DNA of 50,648 bases from JAYZDF01 sp036337945 (GTDB taxonomy: Bacteria > Myxococcota > Kuafuiibacteriia > Kuafuiibacteriales > Kuafuiibacteriaceae): NCBI GenBank assembly GCA_036337945.1, contig JAYZDF010000132.1, positions 1 through 50,648 of the forward strand, given 5' to 3'. This document shows, one piece after another, positions 17,050-24,670 of the stretch. The position numbers were made by a program, and so were the translations under genes. Under the pieces are notes generated by a model. The model worked only from the letters and a program-made list of their open reading frames with translations, was not told where the DNA came from and made no database searches. Positions within the stretch are counted from its first letter, which is position 1; the number at the start of each line of letters is the position of its first letter.

Positions 17050-18077
17050 GACTCAAGCCATTGCAAGAACTGACAAATCCTGTTTTCTGCCCAGTACAGG
17101 TCGCTGTCTCGATAAGATTTGTTTGACGCGGGTTGTTTCGCTAAATAACCAACGTGCCCCCCATATTTTGTAATCAAGATCTTTATTTGTGGCGCCGCGC
17201 GCTTTTTCCACTCTTCTATCGCATCAGACGGAATTAAGGGGTCGTCTTTCGAAGCTATAACCAAAGCTGGAAGATGAATGTGGTCCACCCAAAGGCCACA
17301 GCTGGCTCGCGTGTAATAATCGTCTTCATCAGAAAAACCAAAGCTCGGCGCTACGAATTCTCTATCAAAATCACGAATTGTTTTTACCGATGATAACTTC
17401 GTATCGTCATACCCATCTGGAAACAGTTGCGCTTTACTACGAATAAGGTCTTTCAAATCTCTTAGAAATTTACGTTCATAAATCATTCGATTGAGGGGCC
17501 CTTTGCGTAAGGCTTCTGAAGATTCAGCAATTCTGAGCGGCGGAGACACAGCGACAACACCTTTGAGGTAGTCGGGTGCGTCAAAACCGTATTCGCCAGC
17601 CAACTTTAGAGAAACATTGGCTCCCATGGAAAAGCCACCGAAGTAGATGCGTCTTAGGCCGTTTTGTTCAGCGAGAATACGCAAAACTTCTCGTAGGTCT
17701 CGCGTAAGACCCATGTGATAGATGGTTGGTGTACGGTTCAAAGTATTCGCACAATTACGCGCGTTCAGGCGAAGGGTGTTGAAGCCCATTTTGTACAGTT
17801 TCAGGGTCGTTCCACGCACATAGCTATCGTCGGCGTCTCCAGTAAGACCGTGCAATAAGACACAGGTTGGAGACTCTGATGCTTCCTTTTGCCAAGCGCA
17901 GTGCGCAAGCACAGTGGTATTGGTATCAACATCAAAATACTGCTCAATTTCGTTAGGTGGCTTATCGGTGCGCAGGTTTCCGAGAAGAGCAGCTGTTATT
18001 GTCATCCGATGTCCGCCCGAAATAAGCTTCGGGGCCGCATACCTCGGAAAGTCTATTCTGTTTTCTTTAACCATCAT
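17046..18077 (-). CDS. YheT-type alpha/beta hydrolase
   Basis: About 343 residues of the YheT/ABHD1-3 branch of alpha/beta hydrolases, whose members act on acyl esters. Visible features: oxyanion-hole LLHGLTG, nucleophile elbow GGFSMGAN (serine at about residue 150), the acid in KDDPLIP and the catalytic histidine in YGGHVGYL. The RLNARNC stretch in the second strand region is characteristic of this subfamily. ATG codons at 18077 and 18074 or GTG at 18080 can start it; all lie within the 3' end of the upstream aldo-keto reductase gene, so the genes overlap by 8-14 bp and are probably translationally coupled. Last gene of the six-gene minus run. Confidence 0.9.
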   Translation of the reverse strand: MMVKENRIDFPRYAAPKLISGGHRMTITAALLGNLRTDKPPNEIEQYFDVDTNTTVLAHCAWQKEASESPTCVLLHGLTGDADDSYVRGTTLKLYKMGFNTLRLNARNCANTLNRTPTIYHMGLTRDLREVLRILAEQNGLRRIYFGGFSMGANVSLKLAGEYGFDAPDYLKGVVAVSPPLRIAESSEALRKGPLNRMIYERKFLRDLKDLIRSKAQLFPDGYDDTKLSSVKTIRDFDREFVAPSFGFSDEDDYYTRASCGLWVDHIHLPALVIASKDDPLIPSDAIEEWKKRAAPQIKILITKYGGHVGYLAKQPASNKSYRDSDLYWAENRICQFLQWLES

Positions 18078-19032
18078 CACGCAGAGGGCCGATCACTGAT
18101 TCGATAGAGGCCATTACTTCGTCGGAGAGTTTTTCAGTAACTTCAAGCGCATCTAAGTTCTCGACCACTTGCTCAACTTTCGTTGCACCGGTTATGACCG
18201 TGCTCACATTATCGTTTTTCGCACACCAAGCAATGGCGAGCTGAGCAATACTGCAGCCTAAATCACCCGCAATGACCTGTAGTTTTTTCACCGCATCAAT
18301 TCTTTCTTCTTTTAGTATTCGGTCCTGCATCCATTCCATGCCTGAAAGAGTCGCTCGTGACCCCGGCGGTATACCGTCATTATATTTTCCCGTAAGAAGA
18401 CCTGAGGCAAGCGGGCTCCATATTGTTGTCCCTAAACCATAATCCTCGAAGAGGGAGGCATATTCAGTCTCGAAACGATGTCGATTGAACATATTGTACT
18501 CGGGCTGTTCCATTGTCGGCGGTGTTAGATAATTGCTGTCTGCAATCCGGTAAGCTTCCTCGATCTTTTCCGCCGGCCATTCGCTTGTCCCCCAGTACAA
18601 TATCTTCCCCTGTTGGATAAGTAAGTGCATCGCACGAACCGTCTCCTCGACAGGGGTTTCGGGGTCTGGGCGATGACAAAAATACAAATCTAGATAGTCT
18701 GTTCTCAGTCTTTTCAGTGCAGCATGGCAGGCTTCAAATACGTGCTTTTTATTGAGACCTTTGTCATTTGGTCCAGAGCCGCCCCAAAACACTTTGCTCG
18801 ACAGGACCAAATCTTCTCGTCGGAATTCACTAAGAATTTCACCGCAGTATTCTTCAGCGCGGCCGCGAGCATAGGCTTCTGCGTGGTCGAAGAAATTGAC
18901 GCCGCGATCGTAAGCTTCGCGAATGCAAGCTTTTGATGTATCAAGGTCAACACCTCGACCAAAGGTCATCCACGACCCCATTGATAATTTGGAAACTTTG
19001 AGTCCTGATCGACCAAGACGGGCGTATTGCAT
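18067..19032 (-). CDS. Aldo/keto reductase, Kv-beta-like
   Basis: 321-residue TIM-barrel NADPH-dependent aldo/keto reductase. The tetrad is intact: D49 and Y54 in FFDHAEAY, K80 in SSKVFW and H120 in YFCHRPD. MEQPEYNMFNR, the WSPLASGLLTGKY loop and the C-terminal VITGATKVEQVVEN segment place it with the potassium-channel beta-subunit/YghZ group, which reduces aldehydes and ketones. Length is normal. Its 3' end overlaps the YheT-type gene and it starts 38 bp after the GNAT gene, within the long minus-strand run. The physiological substrate is unknown. Confidence 0.94.
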   Translation of the reverse strand: MQYARLGRSGLKVSKLSMGSWMTFGRGVDLDTSKACIREAYDRGVNFFDHAEAYARGRAEEYCGEILSEFRREDLVLSSKVFWGGSGPNDKGLNKKHVFEACHAALKRLRTDYLDLYFCHRPDPETPVEETVRAMHLLIQQGKILYWGTSEWPAEKIEEAYRIADSNYLTPPTMEQPEYNMFNRHRFETEYASLFEDYGLGTTIWSPLASGLLTGKYNDGIPPGSRATLSGMEWMQDRILKEERIDAVKKLQVIAGDLGCSIAQLAIAWCAKNDNVSTVITGATKVEQVVENLDALEVTEKLSDEVMASIESVIGPLRDDG

Positions 19033-19070
19033 GTATTAGATGTGGTCACAGGAACTAGGGAACGACAAGC

Positions 19071-19571
19071 TTACTTTGCTTGCCGTGACAGATTAGTGAG
19101 CGCTTCGCCCGTTAGGCGGTTCATCGTCCATTCCGATTGGGCAAAAGCCCCTAGCGATTCGTAAAACTTGATCGCTGGTTCATTCCAATCGAGAACACTC
19201 CACTCTAGCCGGCCGCCACCGCGTGAGACTGTCGTTTTGGCTACAGCTGCGAGCATTTTGCGACCAACCCCCTGTCCTCTGTGGTCTACTGCGACATAGA
19301 GATCCTCAAGATAAATGCCATATTGCGTACGAAATGTAGAATATGTCCCGAAGAATAAAGCATAGGAAACTATTTGCCCCTGTATTTCCGCGACCAAAGC
19401 TTCACACTTGGGCGATGAATCAAAGAGATCTGCCTCTAACTGTTCTGCAGTTCCTATAACCTGGTGAGTAAGCTTTTCGTACTCAGCCAGCTCATAGATA
19501 AGCTTGAAGATCTCTTTTCCATCCCCAGGCAAGGCCTTGCGAATAACGACATCTTCCTCGTTCAGCTTCAA
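19071..19571 (-). CDS. GNAT N-acetyltransferase, diamine acetyltransferase-like
   Basis: 166-residue GCN5-related acetyltransferase using acetyl-CoA. The acetyl-CoA loop is RGQGVGRKML after the LEDLYVAVDH strand, and the C-terminal half has LEWSVLDWNEPAIKFYESLGA followed by EWTMNRL, a pattern shared with spermidine/spermine acetyltransferases (SAT1-like). Polyamine or amino-compound acetylation is therefore plausible. It begins 3 bp after the stop of the BKACE gene, whose family cleaves 3-keto-5-aminohexanoate, so a shared amine pathway is possible but not shown. Confidence 0.92.
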   Translation of the reverse strand: MKLNEEDVVIRKALPGDGKEIFKLIYELAEYEKLTHQVIGTAEQLEADLFDSSPKCEALVAEIQGQIVSYALFFGTYSTFRTQYGIYLEDLYVAVDHRGQGVGRKMLAAVAKTTVSRGGGRLEWSVLDWNEPAIKFYESLGAFAQSEWTMNRLTGEALTNLSRQAK

Positions 19572-19574
19572 GGT

Positions 19575-20444
19575 TTACCCGATTCCACAGAGCGCTCTGG
19601 CTTCAGCGGGTGATGCGATTTCTCGACCAACTTCAAGACAAACATTGACCAGCGCTTCAATGAGTTCACCGTTGGAGCTTGCGCGATTTCCGTCTGGTAA
19701 ATAAAAAGTATCCTCGAGTCCTGTTCGAACATTTCCGCCTAGTTCAGCACAACGCCGATGAACGTCCCAAACTTCTTCGCGTCCAATAGCGATCACCTGC
19801 CATCGCATCGTATCTGTCATCTCTTCAATCAGAAGAGGCAACCATGAAGCCTTTGCCGGCATACCTGACGCCACGCCCATCACAAGGGAGACATGCGTAT
19901 GCTCACCAAACATTTTGCGCTTCTCGAACATCGCAACGCTTCGAAGAATCCCGGTGTCAAAGCACTCGCATTCCGGTACTACACTGTGCTCATTCATCGT
20001 GCTGAGAAATTTCTCTATTTTATCGACCGAGTTATCAAACATCATCGGAGGCCATGCCCACTCGCCATCACGACGAATCTTTAGATAATTCAGAGAACCC
20101 GCGTTGAGCGCCGCCATTTCAGGTTTCACTCTCTCCAGGCATGAAACCGGACCTGAGATGTCTGGGCCGAAAACGCCGGTCGACATATTGATGATCATTT
20201 CAGGCACGCGCTGTCGTATTGCATCTATAATGGCCCCAGCGACTTCAGGTTCCCAACTTGGTAAGTAACCAAGGCCGGGCTCTTGTTGACGAAAATGACA
20301 ATGCGCAATCGTCGCCCCGGCATTGAAAGCTTGTTCGGCGGCATCCGCCATTTGCTCAGGGGTCACTGGAACCGGAAATTTATCAGGATTGGTCAGCACG
20401 CCAGTGAGAGCGCAGGTGACGACTACTTTCTCGTTTGAACTCAT
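19575..20444 (-). CDS. Beta-keto acid cleavage enzyme (BKACE family)
   Basis: 289 residues of the BKACE/DUF849 family, founded on Kce of lysine fermentation. These TIM-barrel, Zn-dependent enzymes condense a beta-keto acid with acetyl-CoA to give acetoacetate and a CoA ester. Metal ligands are visible as H48 and H50 in AHCHFR, and the catalytic glutamate is E244 in GLEDTFYLP. NMSTG, the SLNYLK stretch and GREEVWDV further support the family. Members differ widely in substrate, so lysine fermentation should not be assumed. Its neighbours, 3 bp downstream GNAT and 43 bp upstream aroC, do not settle the substrate. Confidence 0.92.
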   Translation of the reverse strand: MSSNEKVVVTCALTGVLTNPDKFPVPVTPEQMADAAEQAFNAGATIAHCHFRQQEPGLGYLPSWEPEVAGAIIDAIRQRVPEMIINMSTGVFGPDISGPVSCLERVKPEMAALNAGSLNYLKIRRDGEWAWPPMMFDNSVDKIEKFLSTMNEHSVVPECECFDTGILRSVAMFEKRKMFGEHTHVSLVMGVASGMPAKASWLPLLIEEMTDTMRWQVIAIGREEVWDVHRRCAELGGNVRTGLEDTFYLPDGNRASSNGELIEALVNVCLEVGREIASPAEARALCGIG

Positions 20445-20487
20445 ATTGTCGAACTAAGCAGTAGTCTGACTTCAGGTCAAATCACGC

Positions 20488-21570
20488 TCATTTGCATTGA
20501 GCGCGATGTCGCAGCATCTGATCGCATAGAACAAGCGCCATTTGCGCTTCGACCATAACGACTGCCCGCGGTAAAACGCAGGGATCATGCCTACCTCGAG
20601 GCTTCACCTGCGTGGAATGACCTTCTCGATCCACAGTTTCTTGGGACTGAAAAATCGTGGCCACTGGTTTGAATGCCACCGATACTTCTACAGGCATTCC
20701 ATTGCTGATCCCGCCCTGTATTCCTCCAGAGAAATTTGTTTTTGTGACGATTTTGTCGCCCTCTGAAGTAAAAATATCGTTGTGTTCTGAACCTCGCATT
20801 TCGAGTGCATCGTAGCCTAGACCCGATTCAAAACCTTTTGCCGCGGGTAAAGATATCATTGCTTTTGCGAGTTCAGCTTCGAGTTTATCAAACACAGGCG
20901 AGCCCCACCCTGCTGGAACATTTCGAGCGACGCAGCGAACAACTCCGCCGATCGTATCACCCGCTGAGCGGACTTCACGGATAAGCTTTTCCATCTCTGC
21001 CGCGTACGATGCATCGGGGCAGCGAACAGGATTTGATTCAACATCTTCGTACACTACAGAAGCGGAATCACAGCCCGCTTTTATCGAGCCAACTTGATCA
21101 ACCCACGCGATAATTTCAACACCCGCTTGTTCTGATAGAACTTGCCGAGCAATCGCGCCCGCGGCCACTCTCCCGAGTGTTTCACGTGCTGACGAACGCC
21201 CTCCTCCTTGCCAATTTCGAAGCCCATACTTTGCTTCGTACGTATAATCGGCATGAGATGGACGATAGACATCCTTGAATGGCTCATAATCCTTGGGATT
21301 GGCGTCTTTATTATAGACGAGCAAGGAAATTGGCGTTCCCAAAGTTTTCCCCTCGAATAATCCAGAGAGGATCTGCACTTGATCCGGCTCCTTGCGCTGC
21401 GTCGTGAGTTTAGATTGCCCGGGACGTCTTCTCATTAGGTCCCTTTCAATTAACGCTAAATCCAGCTCTATCCCCGGCGGACAGCCGTCGACGACTGCCC
21501 CGAGGCCGCCGCCATGCGACTCACCCCAAGTTGTGACACGAAATAATAGACCTGTACTGCTGCCAGCCAT
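20488..21570 (-). CDS. aroC: Chorismate synthase
   Basis: 360-residue chorismate synthase, which makes chorismate from 5-enolpyruvylshikimate-3-phosphate with reduced FMN, the last common step of aromatic amino acid synthesis. Signatures are TTWGESHG at residues 9-16, the RRRPGQSK stretch near 47-54, RNWQGGGRSSARET near 127-140 and the C-terminal GRHDPCVLPRAVVMVE. Length and motif order are normal. An AGG sits 2 nt upstream of the ATG. It lies between the Nudix gene (21 bp upstream) and the BKACE gene; no other shikimate gene is in the window. Confidence 0.98.
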   Translation of the reverse strand: MAGSSTGLLFRVTTWGESHGGGLGAVVDGCPPGIELDLALIERDLMRRRPGQSKLTTQRKEPDQVQILSGLFEGKTLGTPISLLVYNKDANPKDYEPFKDVYRPSHADYTYEAKYGLRNWQGGGRSSARETLGRVAAGAIARQVLSEQAGVEIIAWVDQVGSIKAGCDSASVVYEDVESNPVRCPDASYAAEMEKLIREVRSAGDTIGGVVRCVARNVPAGWGSPVFDKLEAELAKAMISLPAAKGFESGLGYDALEMRGSEHNDIFTSEGDKIVTKTNFSGGIQGGISNGMPVEVSVAFKPVATIFQSQETVDREGHSTQVKPRGRHDPCVLPRAVVMVEAQMALVLCDQMLRHRAQCK

Positions 21571-21591
21571 TACCTGATGTCATATCACATC

Positions 21592-22203
21592 TCACAGCAA
21601 ACGAGATTTAAGTGACTCGAGAAAATTGCTCAACATTTTGTAAGTCAGACCCCAGATGACAAATTCCTCATAGTTCCAACAGGGGAGTTTCCACGCAGAC
21701 TCGGCCCCTGGATAGATAAATTCTCCGTCAAATGAGCCCTCTAGAGCACCCATCAAGGGGAACCAAAACCACGCGGTTGCTTCGTCACTGAGTCGGGCCG
21801 GGGGTTTTTCACGCACCTCAAATACGAAAGGAGAAATAGACAAAGGTAGAACTTTGAACTTTGCCATTGCTTGGACGTCGTCTAAACGCCCAAGATGTTC
21901 TGCATGCTTGTTGAGGTCAATTCCAAGCTCCTCGAAGCATTCTCTTCGAGCCGTGTCGAGAAGCGATGAGTCGAAGTCTTCTTCACGACCGCCGGGCATT
22001 GATATTTGGCCCGACCATTTATCCCCTTCCCTATGGGCTCTTTTCATGAGGAGAACCTCGGGTCCCAAATCGCCAAAATAAAGGACCATTGCCACCGCAG
22101 AACGTTTCTCAACGAGCGACTCGTCGACCAGCTTTGGATCGTGATGATCTAAGAAATCTCGGACTAAATTTGAAGTTAGGTGTTGGTTACTCGAGTGCCT
22201 CAC
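21592..22203 (-). CDS. Nudix hydrolase, CoA pyrophosphatase type
   Basis: Nudix enzyme of the NudL/YeaB group, which hydrolyses CoA and acyl-CoA to phosphopantetheine and 3',5'-ADP. The UPF0035/CoA motif LLMKRAHREGDKWSGQISMPGG is visible in pieces around residues 60-80, continuing into the Nudix box with ARRECFEELGI. GTG 22203 gives about 203 residues, the normal family length. A GTG at 22236 is also open and would make the gene overlap the divergent dinB start. First gene of the six-gene minus run ending with the YheT-type hydrolase. Confidence 0.9.
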   Translation of the reverse strand: MRHSSNQHLTSNLVRDFLDHHDPKLVDESLVEKRSAVAMVLYFGDLGPEVLLMKRAHREGDKWSGQISMPGGREEDFDSSLLDTARRECFEELGIDLNKHAEHLGRLDDVQAMAKFKVLPLSISPFVFEVREKPPARLSDEATAWFWFPLMGALEGSFDGEFIYPGAESAWKLPCWNYEEFVIWGLTYKMLSNFLESLKSRLL

Positions 22204-22219
22204 AGGTACAGTGAGGTTA

Positions 22220-23395
22220 ATGACTTGGCCGCGCACGATTGTCCATGCCGATATGGATGCTTTCTACGCGGCCGTAGAGCAACTTGAACACCACGAGTTA
22301 CGAAATAAGCCCATTTTGATAGGTCACCCGGGCCTCAGAGGCGTAGTGGCTACTGCGAGCTACGAAGCTCGTGTTCACGGCGTAGGTAGTGCTATGCCCA
22401 TGGCTCTCGCCAAAAAAAAGTGTCCAGAAGCCATCGTCGTCCGACCCCGTATCGAGCGATATGCAAAATATTCTCAGAAAATTATGCAAGTCTTCCGTGA
22501 CTTCTCTCCCTTGGTAGAACCCTTAAGTTTAGATGAGGCTTTCATAGATTTGTCTGGAACCGAACATCTATGGGGCAGCGTAGAAGAAATTGGAGAGCAG
22601 CTCAAAGAAGCTGTATTCAAAGCAACTGGTGGGCTTCGCGTTTCCGTCGGAATATCTTCTACAAAATATGTCGCGAAAGTTGCTAGCGATCATAATAAAC
22701 CCGACGGTTTGACGATTGTTTCGCCGGAGGATGCAAAATCTTTTCTTGCTGTTCTCCCCGTCTCTAGAATCTGGGGAATCGGAAAACAAAGCCTAAAAAG
22801 TTTAACGGCCCTTAGACTCGAAACCATTGGTCAGGTAGCAAATAGTGATCGCAACTGGCTAAGGTCCAGGCTCGGTTCACTCGGTGACCATATCTATGAC
22901 TTGGCGCACGCAATTGATCCGCGGGAGGTTCAACCTCACCGGGAAGCCAAGAGTATTGGCGCAGAATCGACCTTGGAGAGAAATGTGAGCGGTTTTGAAC
23001 AGATCAGGCCGCATTTACTCAAAGCGTCCGACCGGATTGCACCTCAACTAAGAGCGAAAAATCTCGTAACCGGAGGCATACGCGTAAAGCTAAAAACTGC
23101 CAGTTTTAAGATTCTCACCCGTCAAAAAACGCTGACAGAACCAACCTCGACCGCAGATGTGATTTATGAAAATGCGGTCGAACTCCTCGAAGCATTCGAC
23201 CTCAGCGATCAGTTTCGATTGGTGGGTGTTGCCGCCTATAACTTGCAGACTCGTCGCGAACAAGACCAGTTGACCTTATTCGAAAGTACAGACACTATCG
23301 TTCGCAAGCAACAGGAACAACTCGACGAACAAATTGATAAAATACGAGAGAAGTTTGGAACAGGCTCGCTTAAGCGAGGCTCAGACCTCGATTAG
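22220..23395 (+). CDS. dinB: DNA polymerase IV (Y family)
   Basis: 391 residues from ATG 22220, which has a GAGG 3 nt upstream and gives the typical N-terminus just before HADMDAFYAAVEQ, containing the first catalytic aspartate. The second acidic motif is SLDEAFIDLSGT, followed by GISSTKYVAKVASD and the helix-hairpin region. The little-finger domain ends with QLTLF near residue 350, a good match to the beta-clamp binding pentamer, so the polymerase should dock on the sliding clamp. It performs translesion synthesis of damaged templates. It converges with mrfB; the 3' ends overlap by 15 bp. Confidence 0.97.
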   Translation: MTWPRTIVHADMDAFYAAVEQLEHHELRNKPILIGHPGLRGVVATASYEARVHGVGSAMPMALAKKKCPEAIVVRPRIERYAKYSQKIMQVFRDFSPLVEPLSLDEAFIDLSGTEHLWGSVEEIGEQLKEAVFKATGGLRVSVGISSTKYVAKVASDHNKPDGLTIVSPEDAKSFLAVLPVSRIWGIGKQSLKSLTALRLETIGQVANSDRNWLRSRLGSLGDHIYDLAHAIDPREVQPHREAKSIGAESTLERNVSGFEQIRPHLLKASDRIAPQLRAKNLVTGGIRVKLKTASFKILTRQKTLTEPTSTADVIYENAVELLEAFDLSDQFRLVGVAAYNLQTRREQDQLTLFESTDTIVRKQQEQLDEQIDKIREKFGTGSLKRGSDLD

Positions 23396-24667
23396 TTTCT
23401 GAGCATTTAGCTTTCGCTGGCGTCGTAAAATACGATTGATTCTCTTACGCTGACCATCGTCACCTTCAATCAGCTCGGTGTACTCGGCGTAGTTCTTAGC
23501 GACATCAAAATCTCGAATTCGATGCTCGTAGATTTTAGCCAACATCAGCGCTAAGTCAGGGAAATCTGAAATCTGTTGTCCAACTAAAGCGCTTTCTAGG
23601 CAGCCAGCCGCTTCGAGATAGTCTCCTTGCCTTTGAAGCTCTTTGGCTAGCAACTTTGCTGCCTCACAGCGAACGTCAACAGAAGATTTTTCAGCAAGTC
23701 TCTCAAGCCGATTCCATGCTTCTTCCTTGCACCCGCATTTGAGTAAAAGTTGTGTCACTCCAAGTTGATCGCGGTCGTGATTGAATCCTTTGCAGCTGTA
23801 TTCTTCAAGTAATCGAGTAATCAAAGCAGCCATCGCCAAAATATCAAAAACATTATGTTTCAAGACGGGGGCTACCACACTGCTGTCATGAGTTCTAACA
23901 AACTCCCAAAAGCGCCCTGGAATTTCACTTCCTTCGACGTCATCAACTCTTTCAAAACCCATGATATGTTTTTCCAGGTTGACCAGTCGAACACTCCCAA
24001 GGCGAGGCCTGAAAACAGTTCTTGCCGGATGCAGTAAATCAATATGATGGACTATATCTGGTGGTTTCATTCGGTTGAGAACAAAACGGTTGAGTAATAG
24101 CGGCCAATCAAACCGTTTCCCATTAAAGGTTACAATTCCAGAACATCTGTCCAAATGCTCACATAGTTTTTCTAGCTGAGACGCTTCCTGACCAGGACTG
24201 CTAAGCATGAGCTGCTCAACGTGAAAGTGCTCTTTTGAAAACCACCCTAAACCAATTAGAAATGCCAAAGTTCCTGAGCCACCGTGCAAGCCGGTGGTTT
24301 CAGTATCCAAATAGAGCAATCGACTTGTATCGATCTCCTCTAAAGACAGGTCATTACACAACAAAGAGAGAATCTTCGCCGAAGGCTGACTGGCTGTTTC
24401 AATAGAAACATGGCCATACACTTGCTCTACCGGAAAAACCTCATGAATAATCTGAACCGTTTCCGATTGTGACCATTCGCTGGTGTCGTCGAAAAATTCA
24501 GTTTTTTTCCTGATTTTCTGACTCTTTTGCCTTTCAATTTGCTGGACATCAAAGCGTTGCTGCAGTTGTTCGCGAAGTCGAGCGACTTCAGGGCTCGCTG
24601 ACTTTGATTCAGCAAAAACGGATTGAGTCTGCGTTTGCAGGCGTTGTAGTTGTCGTCGAAGTCGCAT
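23381..24667 (-). CDS. mrfB: MrfB/YprB-like exonuclease with TPR-like tail
   Basis: About 428 residues. The central domain (roughly residues 115-290) is an RNase H-like DEDD exonuclease: YLDTETTGL supplies the first two acidic residues, GIVTFNGKRFDWPLL the third motif, and LKHNVFDILAM the last aspartate. The C-terminal 120 residues are TPR-like helices. The same layout is found in Bacillus YprB (MrfB), which works with helicase YprA (MrfA) in UvrABC-independent excision of mitomycin crosslinks. The MrfA-like gene ends directly before it, with zero to three bases between depending on whether GTG 24670 or ATG 24667 is used. Functional assignment rests on domain and pairing. Confidence 0.88.
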   Translation of the reverse strand: MRLRRQLQRLQTQTQSVFAESKSASPEVARLREQLQQRFDVQQIERQKSQKIRKKTEFFDDTSEWSQSETVQIIHEVFPVEQVYGHVSIETASQPSAKILSLLCNDLSLEEIDTSRLLYLDTETTGLHGGSGTLAFLIGLGWFSKEHFHVEQLMLSSPGQEASQLEKLCEHLDRCSGIVTFNGKRFDWPLLLNRFVLNRMKPPDIVHHIDLLHPARTVFRPRLGSVRLVNLEKHIMGFERVDDVEGSEIPGRFWEFVRTHDSSVVAPVLKHNVFDILAMAALITRLLEEYSCKGFNHDRDQLGVTQLLLKCGCKEEAWNRLERLAEKSSVDVRCEAAKLLAKELQRQGDYLEAAGCLESALVGQQISDFPDLALMLAKIYEHRIRDFDVAKNYAEYTELIEGDDGQRKRINRILRRQRKLNAQKLIEV

Positions 24668-24670
24668 CAC

